From Candidatus Zixiibacteriota bacterium (GTDB lineage Bacteria; Zixibacteria; MSB-5A5; GN15; PGXB01): a stretch of DNA of 9,513 nucleotides. The DNA lies in contig JAAERC010000904.1 in NCBI GenBank assembly GCA_024230695.1, forward strand, positions 1 through 9,513, written 5' to 3'. Positions 1-6,553 of the stretch are shown here, in pieces (position 1 is the first letter of the stretch; each line of letters starts with the position of its first letter). A program made the position numbers and the translations under genes. The notes beneath the pieces are model-generated. The model saw only the letters and a program-made list of their open reading frames with translations, ran no database searches and had not been told where the DNA came from.

Positions 1-410
1 GGCATACAATCCATTCCGGCTTGAGTAAAATTTACCGAATCCGGTAGTAGATTGTCACCCCAATCAATTTCAGTAATTGCCGTATAAATACCAAACATTG
101 TTGAATAACCATTGAGATACTCAACACTTCCTGAAGGACCTTCACCGCCTACAGAAACATATGTAACCTCAGTGATTGATTCATCGGGGCTGTAAAATAC
201 GAATGAAAACCCACCACCGCACCAGTCTTCTGCCGGTTCAACCTGGTTATCCATATAGATATCAATATTGAAATCCATTTCAATGGCAATATCCCCATTT
301 ACAGATTGAGGACTCTCAGCGGAAATGAGAAATCTTGATTGGGCAGAGGTTATTCCAATTGAGATTAAAAATAACACTGCCAAAAAAGTAAGAATCTTAA
401 TATGGCGCAT
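1..410 (-). CDS. Exported protein of unknown function, 5' part only
   Basis: The frame is open from an ATG at 410-408 to the window edge: 136 codons plus two bases, with no stop. GGAGG lies five bases before the ATG, which fixes the start. Residues 1-23 form a Sec signal peptide: Arg2, His3 and Lys5, then a hydrophobic stretch and a small-residue end at Thr-Ser-Ala, with probable cleavage before Gln24. The mature part is acidic, rich in Tyr, Ser and Gly, predicted mostly beta, and has Cys-Gly-Gly-Gly near residue 62. It looks like a secreted or surface beta-sandwich protein of the kind found with C-terminal sorting or dockerin-like modules, but the C-terminus is outside the window. I recognise no family. 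It is divergent from the ammonia-lyase gene and there is no evidence of a shared function. Confidence 0.8.
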   Translation of the reverse strand, partial: MRHIKILTFLAVLFLISIGITSAQSRFLISAESPQSVNGDIAIEMDFNIDIYMDNQVEPAEDWCGGGFSFVFYSPDESITEVTYVSVGGEGPSGSVEYLNGYSTMFGIYTAITEIDWGDNLLPDSVNFTQAGMDCM

Positions 411-429
411 ATCGACCTCCGGTAATTAA

Positions 430-459
430 TTTATATCATTCTTAAATTTTCTGATTCAA
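430..459 (-). promoter_or_regulatory. Possible sigma70 promoter of the exported-protein gene
   Basis: On the minus strand TTGAAT (459-454) and TATAAA (435-430) are separated by 18 bases. Initiation would fall near 423, leaving a leader of only about 13 bases before the ATG at 410, which is short. The surrounding DNA is very A+T-rich, so a chance match is quite possible. Confidence 0.3.
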
Positions 460-731
460 ATTTGCTCCGCTGAACTTAAACAAGATGATTTATTCTATGC
501 GGAAAACCTATTGTAAAAAAACTAAACATAATAGGCGTATTCAGTCAATAAATAAAATTCTTACTGATTTTACCTATTTATCAAATAAATAACACTTATT
601 ATACTATTCAGATTTCCCCGACTCGCCAAAATTAAATATACCTAGTCTTCACAGTTTTTAAAAGACCTAAAATAAGCCTGAATTACCTTAACTTGGCGTG
701 CTCATAAAAAAGATACTGAAATTTCATGTTT

Positions 732-810
732 TGTCAAGTTCAATTTCAATTTTAAATATACTGTCAAAGCATTGTTTGACTTGGAAAATACGTTATAACA
801 TTGATTGACA
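732..810. promoter_or_regulatory. Nested inverted TGTCAA half-sites, possible operator
   Basis: TGTCAA occurs at 732-737 and 762-767. Its inverse occurs as TTGACT at 776-781 and TTGACA at 805-810. The inner pair is centred at about 771.5 and the outer pair at 771, so the four sites form two concentric dyads with half-site steps of 29-30 bases, close to three helical turns. The innermost exact palindrome is GTCAAA (763-768) with TTTGAC (775-780). The last half-site coincides with a candidate -35 element, so a bound regulator would sit on or just upstream of the lyase promoter. A regulator is inferred only from this symmetry. Confidence 0.4.
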
Positions 811-832
811 TTTATATGAGAAATCATATATT
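805..832 (+). promoter_or_regulatory. Candidate sigma70 promoter for the ammonia-lyase gene
   Basis: A perfect TTGACA (805-810) is followed after 16 bases by TATATT (827-832). It would give a leader of about 190 bases ahead of the ATG at 1027. The -35 hexamer is also the distal half-site of the nested dyad at 732-810. Confidence 0.45.
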
Positions 833-873
833 TGTTGATATGATAGCTTATATAACTGAAAATAAAATCAATT

Positions 874-903
874 TTGATAACCAGCCATTTGTTACCATAT
901 CAT
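874..903 (+). promoter_or_regulatory. Second candidate sigma70 promoter for the ammonia-lyase gene
   Basis: TTGATA (874-879), an 18-base spacer and TATCAT (898-903) each match consensus at five of six positions. It would start the transcript near 910 and give a shorter leader than the site at 805-832. One of the two, or both, may be real. Confidence 0.35.
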
Positions 904-1026
904 TTATTTCACGCTATCAGCCAAAAAGCTCATCCGGCCTGCAGGATGAATAGATATTGATTTCGTATATATTAATCCGTAAAAAATTTAATCTTTAAAT
1001 AAAGTAAATAATCTTTGGAGGTAGTA

Positions 1027-2550
1027 ATGACTATCCAACTAAATGGTGCCGGTTTAACCATTGAAAAACTGGTTAAGGTTGCCCGACATAACGAAAAAGT
1101 AGAGATTCATCCTGATGCTGTCGAACGTATAATAAAATGCCGCAATATGCTTGAGAAGAAAATTGATGCCGGCGAGATAATGTATGGTGTCAATACCGGT
1201 ATTGGAGAATTTTCTGAAGTTGTTCTCGATGACGATCAAGTCAAGGAATTTCAAAAATATCTGATTTATAACCATTCAGCAGGGATTGGCGACCCCGCTC
1301 CGATAGAATATGTCCGCGGCGCTATGACCGGACGAATCAATGTTCATGCTCATGGTCAATCAGGGGTTCGCCTGGAAATCACTCAAACCCTCGTTGATAT
1401 GTTAAACAAGGGGGTAACACCTTTTGTTTGCCAGAAAGGTTCCGTCGGAGCTTGTGGGGATTTAGCCCCGATGGCTCAGGTTGCCCTCCTGATGATGGGC
1501 GAGGGTAGAGCCTATTACATGAATGAGCTTCTTCCAGGTAAAGAGGCGATGGATAAAGCCGGTATTCTGATACCCGGTTTGAAAGCACGAGATGGCCTTG
1601 CTACTATTAATGGCTCTAATGTTCTGACCGCCATGAGCGCCATTCTGTTATACGATGCCAATCGGTGGTTGAAACAGGCCACAATAGCGACCGCGATGTC
1701 TCTCGAGGCTCTCAAGGCAAACATGAAACCATATAGCGCAAAACTTCATGAAGCCAGAGGTTTCACCGGCGCAATCAGAACCGCCAAAACTATCAGCCAG
1801 CTTGTTGCCGGAGGGGATCTGGCCGAGAGTAAGATCAAATGTAAAATTCAGGACGCATACTCAATGCGTTCCACCCCGCAGGTCATCGGAGCCGCCTTCG
1901 ATGCTCTCAATTATGCCCGCTCACAAGTTGAGATAGAATTAAATGGCGTCGGCGATAATCCGGTCTTTTTCCCCGATGAAAACCTACAACTATCAGGTGC
2001 TAATTTTCAGGGAACGCCGGTCGCTCTCCCAATGGATATGGTCGGTGCGGCGATAACAATGGTAAGTGTCTTGTCCGAACGTAGGATGAACAGACTAAAC
2101 AACCCGGCGTTATCAGTTGGACTGCCGCCCTTTTTAACCAAAGGAGCCGGAATGTTTTCCGGATTGATGCTGTCGCAATACACCGCCGATTCATTGATTG
2201 TTGAACAACGAATATTATCGGCGCCTGCCTCGATCCAATCTATTCCAGCGGCGGCTGATCAGGAAGATTTTGTCTCGATGGGCATGAATACGGCCATTAA
2301 GAATTTCCAAATTTATGACAACGCTTGTGGGGTTTTGGGAATCGAGCTGATGGCCGCTTCGCAGGCACTTGATCTCCGCGATTATAATTTCGGCGCTGGT
2401 GTTACTAAAGCCAAAGAAGTGGTCCGTCGTCATGTCGATTTCCTTGATATTGACCGTCCGCTTTATACCGACCACACAAATATGCAAAAACTGGTCAGAT
2501 CATGCGAAATTCTGGAGGAAGTCGAAAAGGCCATCGGCCCGCTTGAATAA
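1027..2550 (+). CDS. hutH: HutH-family aromatic amino acid ammonia-lyase, Ala-Cys-Gly MIO variant
   Basis: This 507-residue protein has the usual length of histidine ammonia-lyase. Such enzymes remove ammonia from an aromatic amino acid (histidine to urocanate) using an MIO cofactor made by self-cyclisation of Ala-Ser-Gly; they are cytosolic homotetramers. From the ATG at 1027, positions match the Pseudomonas putida HAL numbering as I know it: Tyr53 in YGVNTG, His83 in NHSAGIG, Asn195 in INGSN, Tyr278 and Arg281 in YSMRSTPQV, Glu413 in QEDF. The cofactor motif is GSVGACGDLAP, with Cys143 in place of Ser143. The HAL-typical His of QEDHVSMG is Phe415, and the His common after Asn-Phe is Gln328. 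Family membership is firm; the substrate is not, and no hutU, hutI or hutG lies nearby. A TTG at 1015 in the same frame overlaps the Shine-Dalgarno GGAGGT, so ATG 1027 is preferred. Confidence 0.9.
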   Translation: MTIQLNGAGLTIEKLVKVARHNEKVEIHPDAVERIIKCRNMLEKKIDAGEIMYGVNTGIGEFSEVVLDDDQVKEFQKYLIYNHSAGIGDPAPIEYVRGAMTGRINVHAHGQSGVRLEITQTLVDMLNKGVTPFVCQKGSVGACGDLAPMAQVALLMMGEGRAYYMNELLPGKEAMDKAGILIPGLKARDGLATINGSNVLTAMSAILLYDANRWLKQATIATAMSLEALKANMKPYSAKLHEARGFTGAIRTAKTISQLVAGGDLAESKIKCKIQDAYSMRSTPQVIGAAFDALNYARSQVEIELNGVGDNPVFFPDENLQLSGANFQGTPVALPMDMVGAAITMVSVLSERRMNRLNNPALSVGLPPFLTKGAGMFSGLMLSQYTADSLIVEQRILSAPASIQSIPAAADQEDFVSMGMNTAIKNFQIYDNACGVLGIELMAASQALDLRDYNFGAGVTKAKEVVRRHVDFLDIDRPLYTDHTNMQKLVRSCEILEEVEKAIGPLE

Positions 2551-2635
2551 AATTGGCCTATAAATTTGTAACCTTATTCCTTGAATTACGTCTATCTATA
2601 TAGAATGATTTAATTAGAAGGAAAGGATTCTTAAT

Positions 2636-3574
2636 ATGAGAACGATCAAATTTCTGTTTTTTTTGATTTTGACTCTGACCATCACAGCTTTTGCCGATTA
2701 CGATGAGATCAAAATTATGAATCTTTCAGCCGATGGTATCGAGGAGCTCGAGATTGATTGTGGAGCTGGTTTCCTGCAAATCAAGGGCGTTGAGGACCTC
2801 TCTGATATTGAAGTCGAGGCAGAGATCTTTGTTGAGGGGATGAGAGATTCCAAGGCCGAAGATTTTGTAGAGGATAATATGAAATTGTCGCTTCGGGAAA
2901 GAGGAAAAACGGCCAGATTAATCAGCAATTTTGATCAATCCGGTTTTTCATTTGGCCTCTTTACCGGATATTCATCAATCGGCATAAACCTTACAGTCAG
3001 AGTACCAAAAAATCTTGTTATTAATATCGATGACGGCTCCGGAGATATCACTATTGAGGATATCGGAAACGATTTGGAGATCGACGATGGTTCCGGCGAT
3101 ATTGAGATTGATAACGTTACTGGACGGATGGATATTTCGGATGGCTCTGGAGATATTAGGTTAACAGACACCAACGGAAACATCAGGCTTGAGGATGGCT
3201 CTGGAGAGATTATTCTTAACAATGTCAATGGCAATATCAATATGGATGACGGCTCTGGTGACATCGAAATCGAACAGATAGTCGGATCGATCGAACTAGA
3301 CGACGGCTCTGGCGAAATCGATGCCATCAAGATTGACGGTAATTTCTTTATTGATGATGGTTCCGGCAATATTAATATAGAAGGTATAACTGGCGATGTT
3401 GAAATCGACGATGGTTCTGGAAATATGGAAGTTGCCGAAATCGGTGGCACAGTGATTGTTGATGACGGTTCCGGGAACATTCGGATTGATGGTGTCAAAG
3501 GTGATGTCGAGATTATCGATGATGATTCCGGGCGATGCCGCATCACCAATGTTGATGGCCATGTTGATGATTAA
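2636..3574 (+). CDS. Secreted DUF4097-like beta-solenoid protein with ten acidic repeats
   Basis: The product has 312 residues. Residues 1-20 are a signal peptide with an Ala-Phe-Ala cleavage site, so it is exported. Residues 21-130 hold a beta-rich head with several acidic strands. Residues 133-312 are ten tandem 18-residue units starting Asp-Gly-Ser-Gly; the tenth starts Asp-Asp-Ser-Gly after a one-residue insertion. Each unit splits into two nine-residue halves with Gly at position four followed by alternating hydrophobic residues, as in a beta-solenoid coil. This pattern resembles the DUF4097 'putative adhesin' family. The Asp-rich turns could bind cations, which is inference. I see no transmembrane anchor or lipobox. 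AAGGA lies eight bases before the ATG. It follows the lyase after 85 bases and may be cotranscribed with it; a terminator follows. Confidence 0.85.
   Translation: MRTIKFLFFLILTLTITAFADYDEIKIMNLSADGIEELEIDCGAGFLQIKGVEDLSDIEVEAEIFVEGMRDSKAEDFVEDNMKLSLRERGKTARLISNFDQSGFSFGLFTGYSSIGINLTVRVPKNLVINIDDGSGDITIEDIGNDLEIDDGSGDIEIDNVTGRMDISDGSGDIRLTDTNGNIRLEDGSGEIILNNVNGNINMDDGSGDIEIEQIVGSIELDDGSGEIDAIKIDGNFFIDDGSGNINIEGITGDVEIDDGSGNMEVAEIGGTVIVDDGSGNIRIDGVKGDVEIIDDDSGRCRITNVDGHVDD
3032..3571 (+). repeat. Ten tandem 54-base coding repeats (18-residue units)
   Basis: From residue 133 the Asp-Gly-Ser-Gly motif returns every 18 codons nine times without a gap, then once more after one extra Asp codon. The repeated core is GAY-GGY-TCY-GGN-RAY-ATN-like, while the second half of each unit is much more varied. 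The DNA copies differ at many silent sites, so the array is not a recent expansion, and the protein pattern seems to be kept by selection. Confidence 0.9.
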
Positions 3575-3616
3575 TTAATTCACATTATTTTTATATAGCC
3601 CGCTTCTTTTTTACAT

Positions 3617-3653
3617 AAAAGGCGGGAGCCTTCGGGCCCCCGCCTATTTTTTT
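3617..3653 (+). terminator. Intrinsic terminator with C(UUCG)G tetraloop
   Basis: GGCGGG (3621-3626) pairs with CCCGCC (3639-3644), and GCC (3628-3630) pairs with GGC (3635-3637) around a single A-C mismatch. The loop is TTCG closed by C-G, a very stable tetraloop. A run of seven T (3647-3653) follows. It ends the transcript of the repeat-protein gene and separates it from the signalling operon. Confidence 0.9.
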
Positions 3654-3663
3654 GCCAGGAGAA

Positions 3664-3679
3664 TACTCAATATTGAGTA
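3664..3679. promoter_or_regulatory. Perfect 16-base palindrome, possible operator
   Basis: TACTCAATATTGAGTA reads the same on both strands. It lies 11 bases after the terminator T-run and about 125 bases upstream of the -35 element of the kinase operon. It is too short and loop-free to be a good RNA hairpin, so a dimeric DNA-binding protein site is more likely. No second copy was seen in the window. Confidence 0.35.
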
Positions 3680-3802
3680 GGATGAAACAAAATAGTTCTG
3701 CTACGAAAATTACTATTTAGTACATAATGTGAATTGGCTACCTTCATTGGTCGTTCAATTTGAAAATTCACTCGAACCTATAGACAAATTTATCCAAAAT
3801 CC

Positions 3803-3831
3803 TTGACTTTTACTCTACTGATAACTATATT
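3803..3831 (+). promoter_or_regulatory. Sigma70 promoter of the kinase operon
   Basis: TTGACT (3803-3808), a 17-base spacer and TATATT (3826-3831) each match consensus at five of six positions with ideal spacing. Initiation is expected near 3838, giving a leader of about 40 bases. It lies directly upstream of the three-gene signalling operon and after a terminator, so it is the likely main promoter. Confidence 0.65.
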
Positions 3832-3842
3832 TATATTGTTCA

Positions 3843-3872
3843 TCCTAATTCTATTGTATTCTAAAATTAGGA
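3843..3872 (+). promoter_or_regulatory. Leader hairpin that can cover the kinase Shine-Dalgarno site
   Basis: TCCTAATT (3843-3850) is the exact complement of AATTAGGA (3865-3872), which contains most of the Shine-Dalgarno sequence TAGGAG (3868-3873) of the kinase gene. The loop is 14 bases. With the predicted start near 3838, the anti-Shine-Dalgarno arm would lie at the very 5' end of the mRNA. The stem is A+T-rich and only moderately stable, so any effect would be tuning or temperature-sensitive. Function is inferred. Confidence 0.45.
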
Positions 3873-3878
3873 GCATCA

Positions 3879-6107
3879 ATGGATAAACATAAAATATGGC
3901 CACTTAATCCTGATCATATATCGAATGATCGTGGCGATCTCCTTGGTGGTTTGGGGATAGTCCCAAATTGGCATTTAGAGAGGGAGTTGACCGCAATTGC
4001 CGGAAACCTTGGGCATCCAATCATGTTTCTGGAATTCCCGACTGAAATTGATAAACCGCCATTTCTAACTCAATCGAAAGCAACAGGTGTCAAACTAAGG
4101 CCTTCATGTGGCATCTTTCGTGAAAGCGAATATAAAATAAAGTGTTATGAGACTGAAAACAGATTGGCATCTGTTTTTAGAGATATAAATGTATCTAATT
4201 TTGAGTCAGAATTTATAGAGAAAGTAAAACAGAGCGGTATTGCAGATGAGTTCAAACCAACATCAGATCACTACTTTGAATTAAAAAAAGATAAACGTCA
4301 ATGGTACTTGGAATGTGATTGTCCGATTCTTGGTTATCGCGCCTTGACATTTCCCATGATCGTTGAGGAAAAGGTAATAGGTGTTCTCTATGTTGGAGGA
4401 TTATGTTTATTTAGTAGGCTAGGCTTTATTGAGAAAGTCATGAATGAAAATAAAAAACTCTACGGACCGTGTATCAAAGAGGCACTATCAAAACATCTCA
4501 AATGGAAAAATGACAAACGAAACACTCTTGGTGCAAAAAAATATCGTAGTGTGATAGAAAATACAATTGATGAACTTAAAAGGTTGATTAGTAAATCCAA
4601 TGAAAGGCTTAATAGGCAGAGACAAAATTTTATTGAGTCAAAGGTAGCTGGGTACGTCAGCACCTTTTACCATGATCTGCCCAAGGGACCGGAAATGCCA
4701 TTGGGAAATACTGGGTTAGATAAACTGTGGGAAATCGTCCAAAGTACTTTGGAAAAGATTAAAAAGGATTTCAAAATTGAGCACATTTCGCTTTTTAGTA
4801 CAAAAAAATTCCAGATTGACCCTCCTTCCAAACTTGACCTGGTGGCCAATACTGGAGGTGTATCAAAAAGTAACCGTCCTACCAGATATCATAAATTCGA
4901 CTTAGACGAGATTCCAAAAGAGGCAATGACCCACAGAATGATAAGTACAGATCATCCTGAACTATTTAGAGGATTAACTGAAGAAGATGATGAGCTTGAC
5001 AAAGACAGAAATTTTATAAGGGTTTTACCAGCTACTTCGCCAAGCAGTATGATTGTTACATGGGTAGTTTATCGACAACAATGGAATCCAATTTCAAATC
5101 GCAAATTCAGCAAAAGTGGCAAAGCCTTAGAAAGATTAATACGATCATTTTACGCAATTGTTGTGTCTGCCCATACTTCAATTTTGGCCGCCACCGCTAA
5201 AGATAATATGGAAAAATCCCTTAGAGTATATAGGCATGAAGTTGGGCAACTAACCAGCGGAATGGATGCACTTAGAGAGACATATATATCTAACGGCGAC
5301 AGTCTTAGATTACTATCACAAAAGAAAGCAGATGATTTAAATCGGGATTGGGAGGGATATCTTCGTCAGATGCATCTTTTGTCTAATAAGGCACGCATGG
5401 CTCTTGAGATTCCTCAACCAGATAAAAAGCATTTTAAGGCTTTCAAGCAGTTATTGTTTAAATGGAAAGATACATTTCAGCTTAGAACAGAAAATCAACA
5501 TATTCAAATATTATCAGCATACATTGAACGAGATGATCCATTACGACCTGAGATATATGGAGATGAAGCACTGCTTGAGCAACTAGTATATAATTTACTT
5601 GATAATGCCGTTAAATACAGTTATATGGGCACAAAAATAAGTCTGGACTGTCGTAAAGAGGATGACCAAGTATCCACTCCGCACGTACTTACTGTTACAA
5701 ACTACGGTATTGAAATTAAGAAAAGCCGCAAATTATTCGAACTTGAATACCGAGGAAAAAATGTTGCCGGGATTGATGGATTAGGAATAGGCTTATATCT
5801 TGCAAATCAGATTGCGAAAGGACATGATGGAACTATCACCCATACTTGTAGGAAAATATCACGTTACAATGTACCTCTTATGGCTGCATATTTATGTTCT
5901 GAAACTATTAAAAAGGATCCCAAAATAGTTCAATCAATCACAATGGAACTTAAAGATTTAAAACGGTCAGGCGAATATGTGAATATAATGGCTTTTTATG
6001 ATAATAAGAAACCTGATTACTTTGAACCATCACCAGATGAAATAGTAGATTATATAAAAAAACAAACATGGAAAGTAACGTTCAAGGTAACAATTCCTGC
6101 TTACTAG
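3879..6107 (+). CDS. Soluble sensor histidine kinase with PocR-like N-terminal domain
   Basis: This 742-residue protein has no membrane segment. Residues ~30-180 resemble a PocR sensory domain: Cys77, Cys89, then Cys146-x-Cys148 followed by a stretch ending in VIGVLYVGGLCL. PocR domains are known or predicted to bind small organic ligands. Residues ~225-255 look coiled-coil, and ~285-440 look GAF-like. The DHp motif YRHEVGQ gives phosphoacceptor His453. The ATP-binding domain has the N box at ~568-580 (NLLDNAVKY), a weak G1 box Asn608-Tyr-Gly-Ile-Glu, and the G2 box GLGIGL at 634-639. About 70 residues (662-730) are inserted before the last strand, KVTFKVTIP. The start is supported by TAGGAG five bases before the ATG. 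It probably autophosphorylates and passes phosphate to the receiver encoded eight bases downstream. Many AGA, AGG and ATA codons suggest a different base composition from hutH. Confidence 0.85.
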   Translation: MDKHKIWPLNPDHISNDRGDLLGGLGIVPNWHLERELTAIAGNLGHPIMFLEFPTEIDKPPFLTQSKATGVKLRPSCGIFRESEYKIKCYETENRLASVFRDINVSNFESEFIEKVKQSGIADEFKPTSDHYFELKKDKRQWYLECDCPILGYRALTFPMIVEEKVIGVLYVGGLCLFSRLGFIEKVMNENKKLYGPCIKEALSKHLKWKNDKRNTLGAKKYRSVIENTIDELKRLISKSNERLNRQRQNFIESKVAGYVSTFYHDLPKGPEMPLGNTGLDKLWEIVQSTLEKIKKDFKIEHISLFSTKKFQIDPPSKLDLVANTGGVSKSNRPTRYHKFDLDEIPKEAMTHRMISTDHPELFRGLTEEDDELDKDRNFIRVLPATSPSSMIVTWVVYRQQWNPISNRKFSKSGKALERLIRSFYAIVVSAHTSILAATAKDNMEKSLRVYRHEVGQLTSGMDALRETYISNGDSLRLLSQKKADDLNRDWEGYLRQMHLLSNKARMALEIPQPDKKHFKAFKQLLFKWKDTFQLRTENQHIQILSAYIERDDPLRPEIYGDEALLEQLVYNLLDNAVKYSYMGTKISLDCRKEDDQVSTPHVLTVTNYGIEIKKSRKLFELEYRGKNVAGIDGLGIGLYLANQIAKGHDGTITHTCRKISRYNVPLMAAYLCSETIKKDPKIVQSITMELKDLKRSGEYVNIMAFYDNKKPDYFEPSPDEIVDYIKKQTWKVTFKVTIPAY

Positions 6108-6115
6108 GAGAATTT

Positions 6116-6553
6116 ATGAATATACTACTGTTAGAGGATCAAGGATCAGTATCGGTACCTTTGCAGAATTTACTCGAATCACGAGATCATACGATTTATA
6201 ATGCACCTAATTTGAGTAGAGCTAAATATTTTCTTAAAAAATACCCAATTGACTGCCATATTGTTGATTTAAATTTACCCCCCGAGGGTTTGGAGCCAGA
6301 GAAAATTAAGCTAACTAAAGATGGCCTATACTCCGGTTGGATATTTATTCTTGAGTATATTTCCAAAATTGATATTGCACAAAAGAAAAGAACAATTATT
6401 TATACTGAGTATATGAATAAACTGCGTGCATATGTACCTAAAAAGGAATTAGACGGAATTTATTTGTTAGAAAAAGGAAGTATTGGTCCAACCAAGAAAA
6501 TATTGGAAGCTCTATCAAAAATCGAAAAATCTTTGCCGGGAAAGGCAAAGTGA
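6116..6553 (+). CDS. Stand-alone receiver-domain response regulator
   Basis: The 145-residue protein is a single receiver domain. Visible key residues are the acidic pair Glu7-Asp8, phosphoacceptor Asp51 in HIVDLNLP, Thr97 in IIYTEY and Lys120 in LLEKGS. All are present, so it should be phosphorylated, most likely by the kinase encoded just upstream. There is no DNA-binding or enzymatic output domain; the protein ends about 25 residues after the conserved Lys. The beta3-alpha3 loop is long (about residues 55-75), longer than in CheY-type proteins. TAGGAG, which overlaps the kinase stop, lies five bases before ATG 6116. A same-frame ATG at 6068 inside the kinase gene would add 16 residues before the receiver's first strand and is not favoured. 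Possible roles are phosphate sink, relay, or direct control of a partner protein. Confidence 0.88.
   Translation: MNILLLEDQGSVSVPLQNLLESRDHTIYNAPNLSRAKYFLKKYPIDCHIVDLNLPPEGLEPEKIKLTKDGLYSGWIFILEYISKIDIAQKKRTIIYTEYMNKLRAYVPKKELDGIYLLEKGSIGPTKKILEALSKIEKSLPGKAK

Larger units (their letters stand above)
411..1026. other. Long A+T-rich divergent intergenic region
   Basis: About 600 bases lie between the divergent starts at 410 and 1027. I see no open frame that looks coding on either strand and no tRNA-like structure. The stretch holds candidate promoters for both sides, a set of TGTCAA/TTGACA half-sites around 732-810, and a small dyad TCATCC...GGATGA (930-949, eight-base loop) in the probable lyase leader. 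The size and the ordered half-sites suggest a controlled divergent promoter region. Confidence 0.6.

Noticed and set aside
1015..1026. Upstream TTG start for the ammonia-lyase
   Set aside because: The TTG overlaps the Shine-Dalgarno sequence that serves the ATG at 1027, and the ATG gives residue numbers that coincide with known HAL positions.
2935..3549. 204-residue minus-strand open frame with a repeating Pro-Glu-Pro-Ser-Ser pattern
   Set aside because: It is the antisense shadow of the 54-base repeats: the repeated Asp-Gly-Ser-Gly codons keep the opposite frame free of stops. It has no ribosome site and the plus-strand protein has a signal peptide and a known-type fold.
3032..3571. CRISPR-like array suggested by the regular 54-base period
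   Set aside because: The period is an exact multiple of three, the repeats are degenerate at silent sites, and the frame is open throughout with a signal peptide, so it is a coding repeat.
3599..3626. Possible anti-terminator pairing of CCCGC (3599-3603) with GCGGG (3622-3626)
   Set aside because: It could compete with the terminator stem, but it is only five pairs with a long loop, lies after the stop codon of the last gene, and there is no downstream gene close enough to suggest attenuation.
6068..6115. Upstream ATG start for the receiver gene
   Set aside because: It lies inside the kinase gene without a good ribosome site and adds 16 residues before the first receiver strand; ATG 6116 has TAGGAG at proper spacing.
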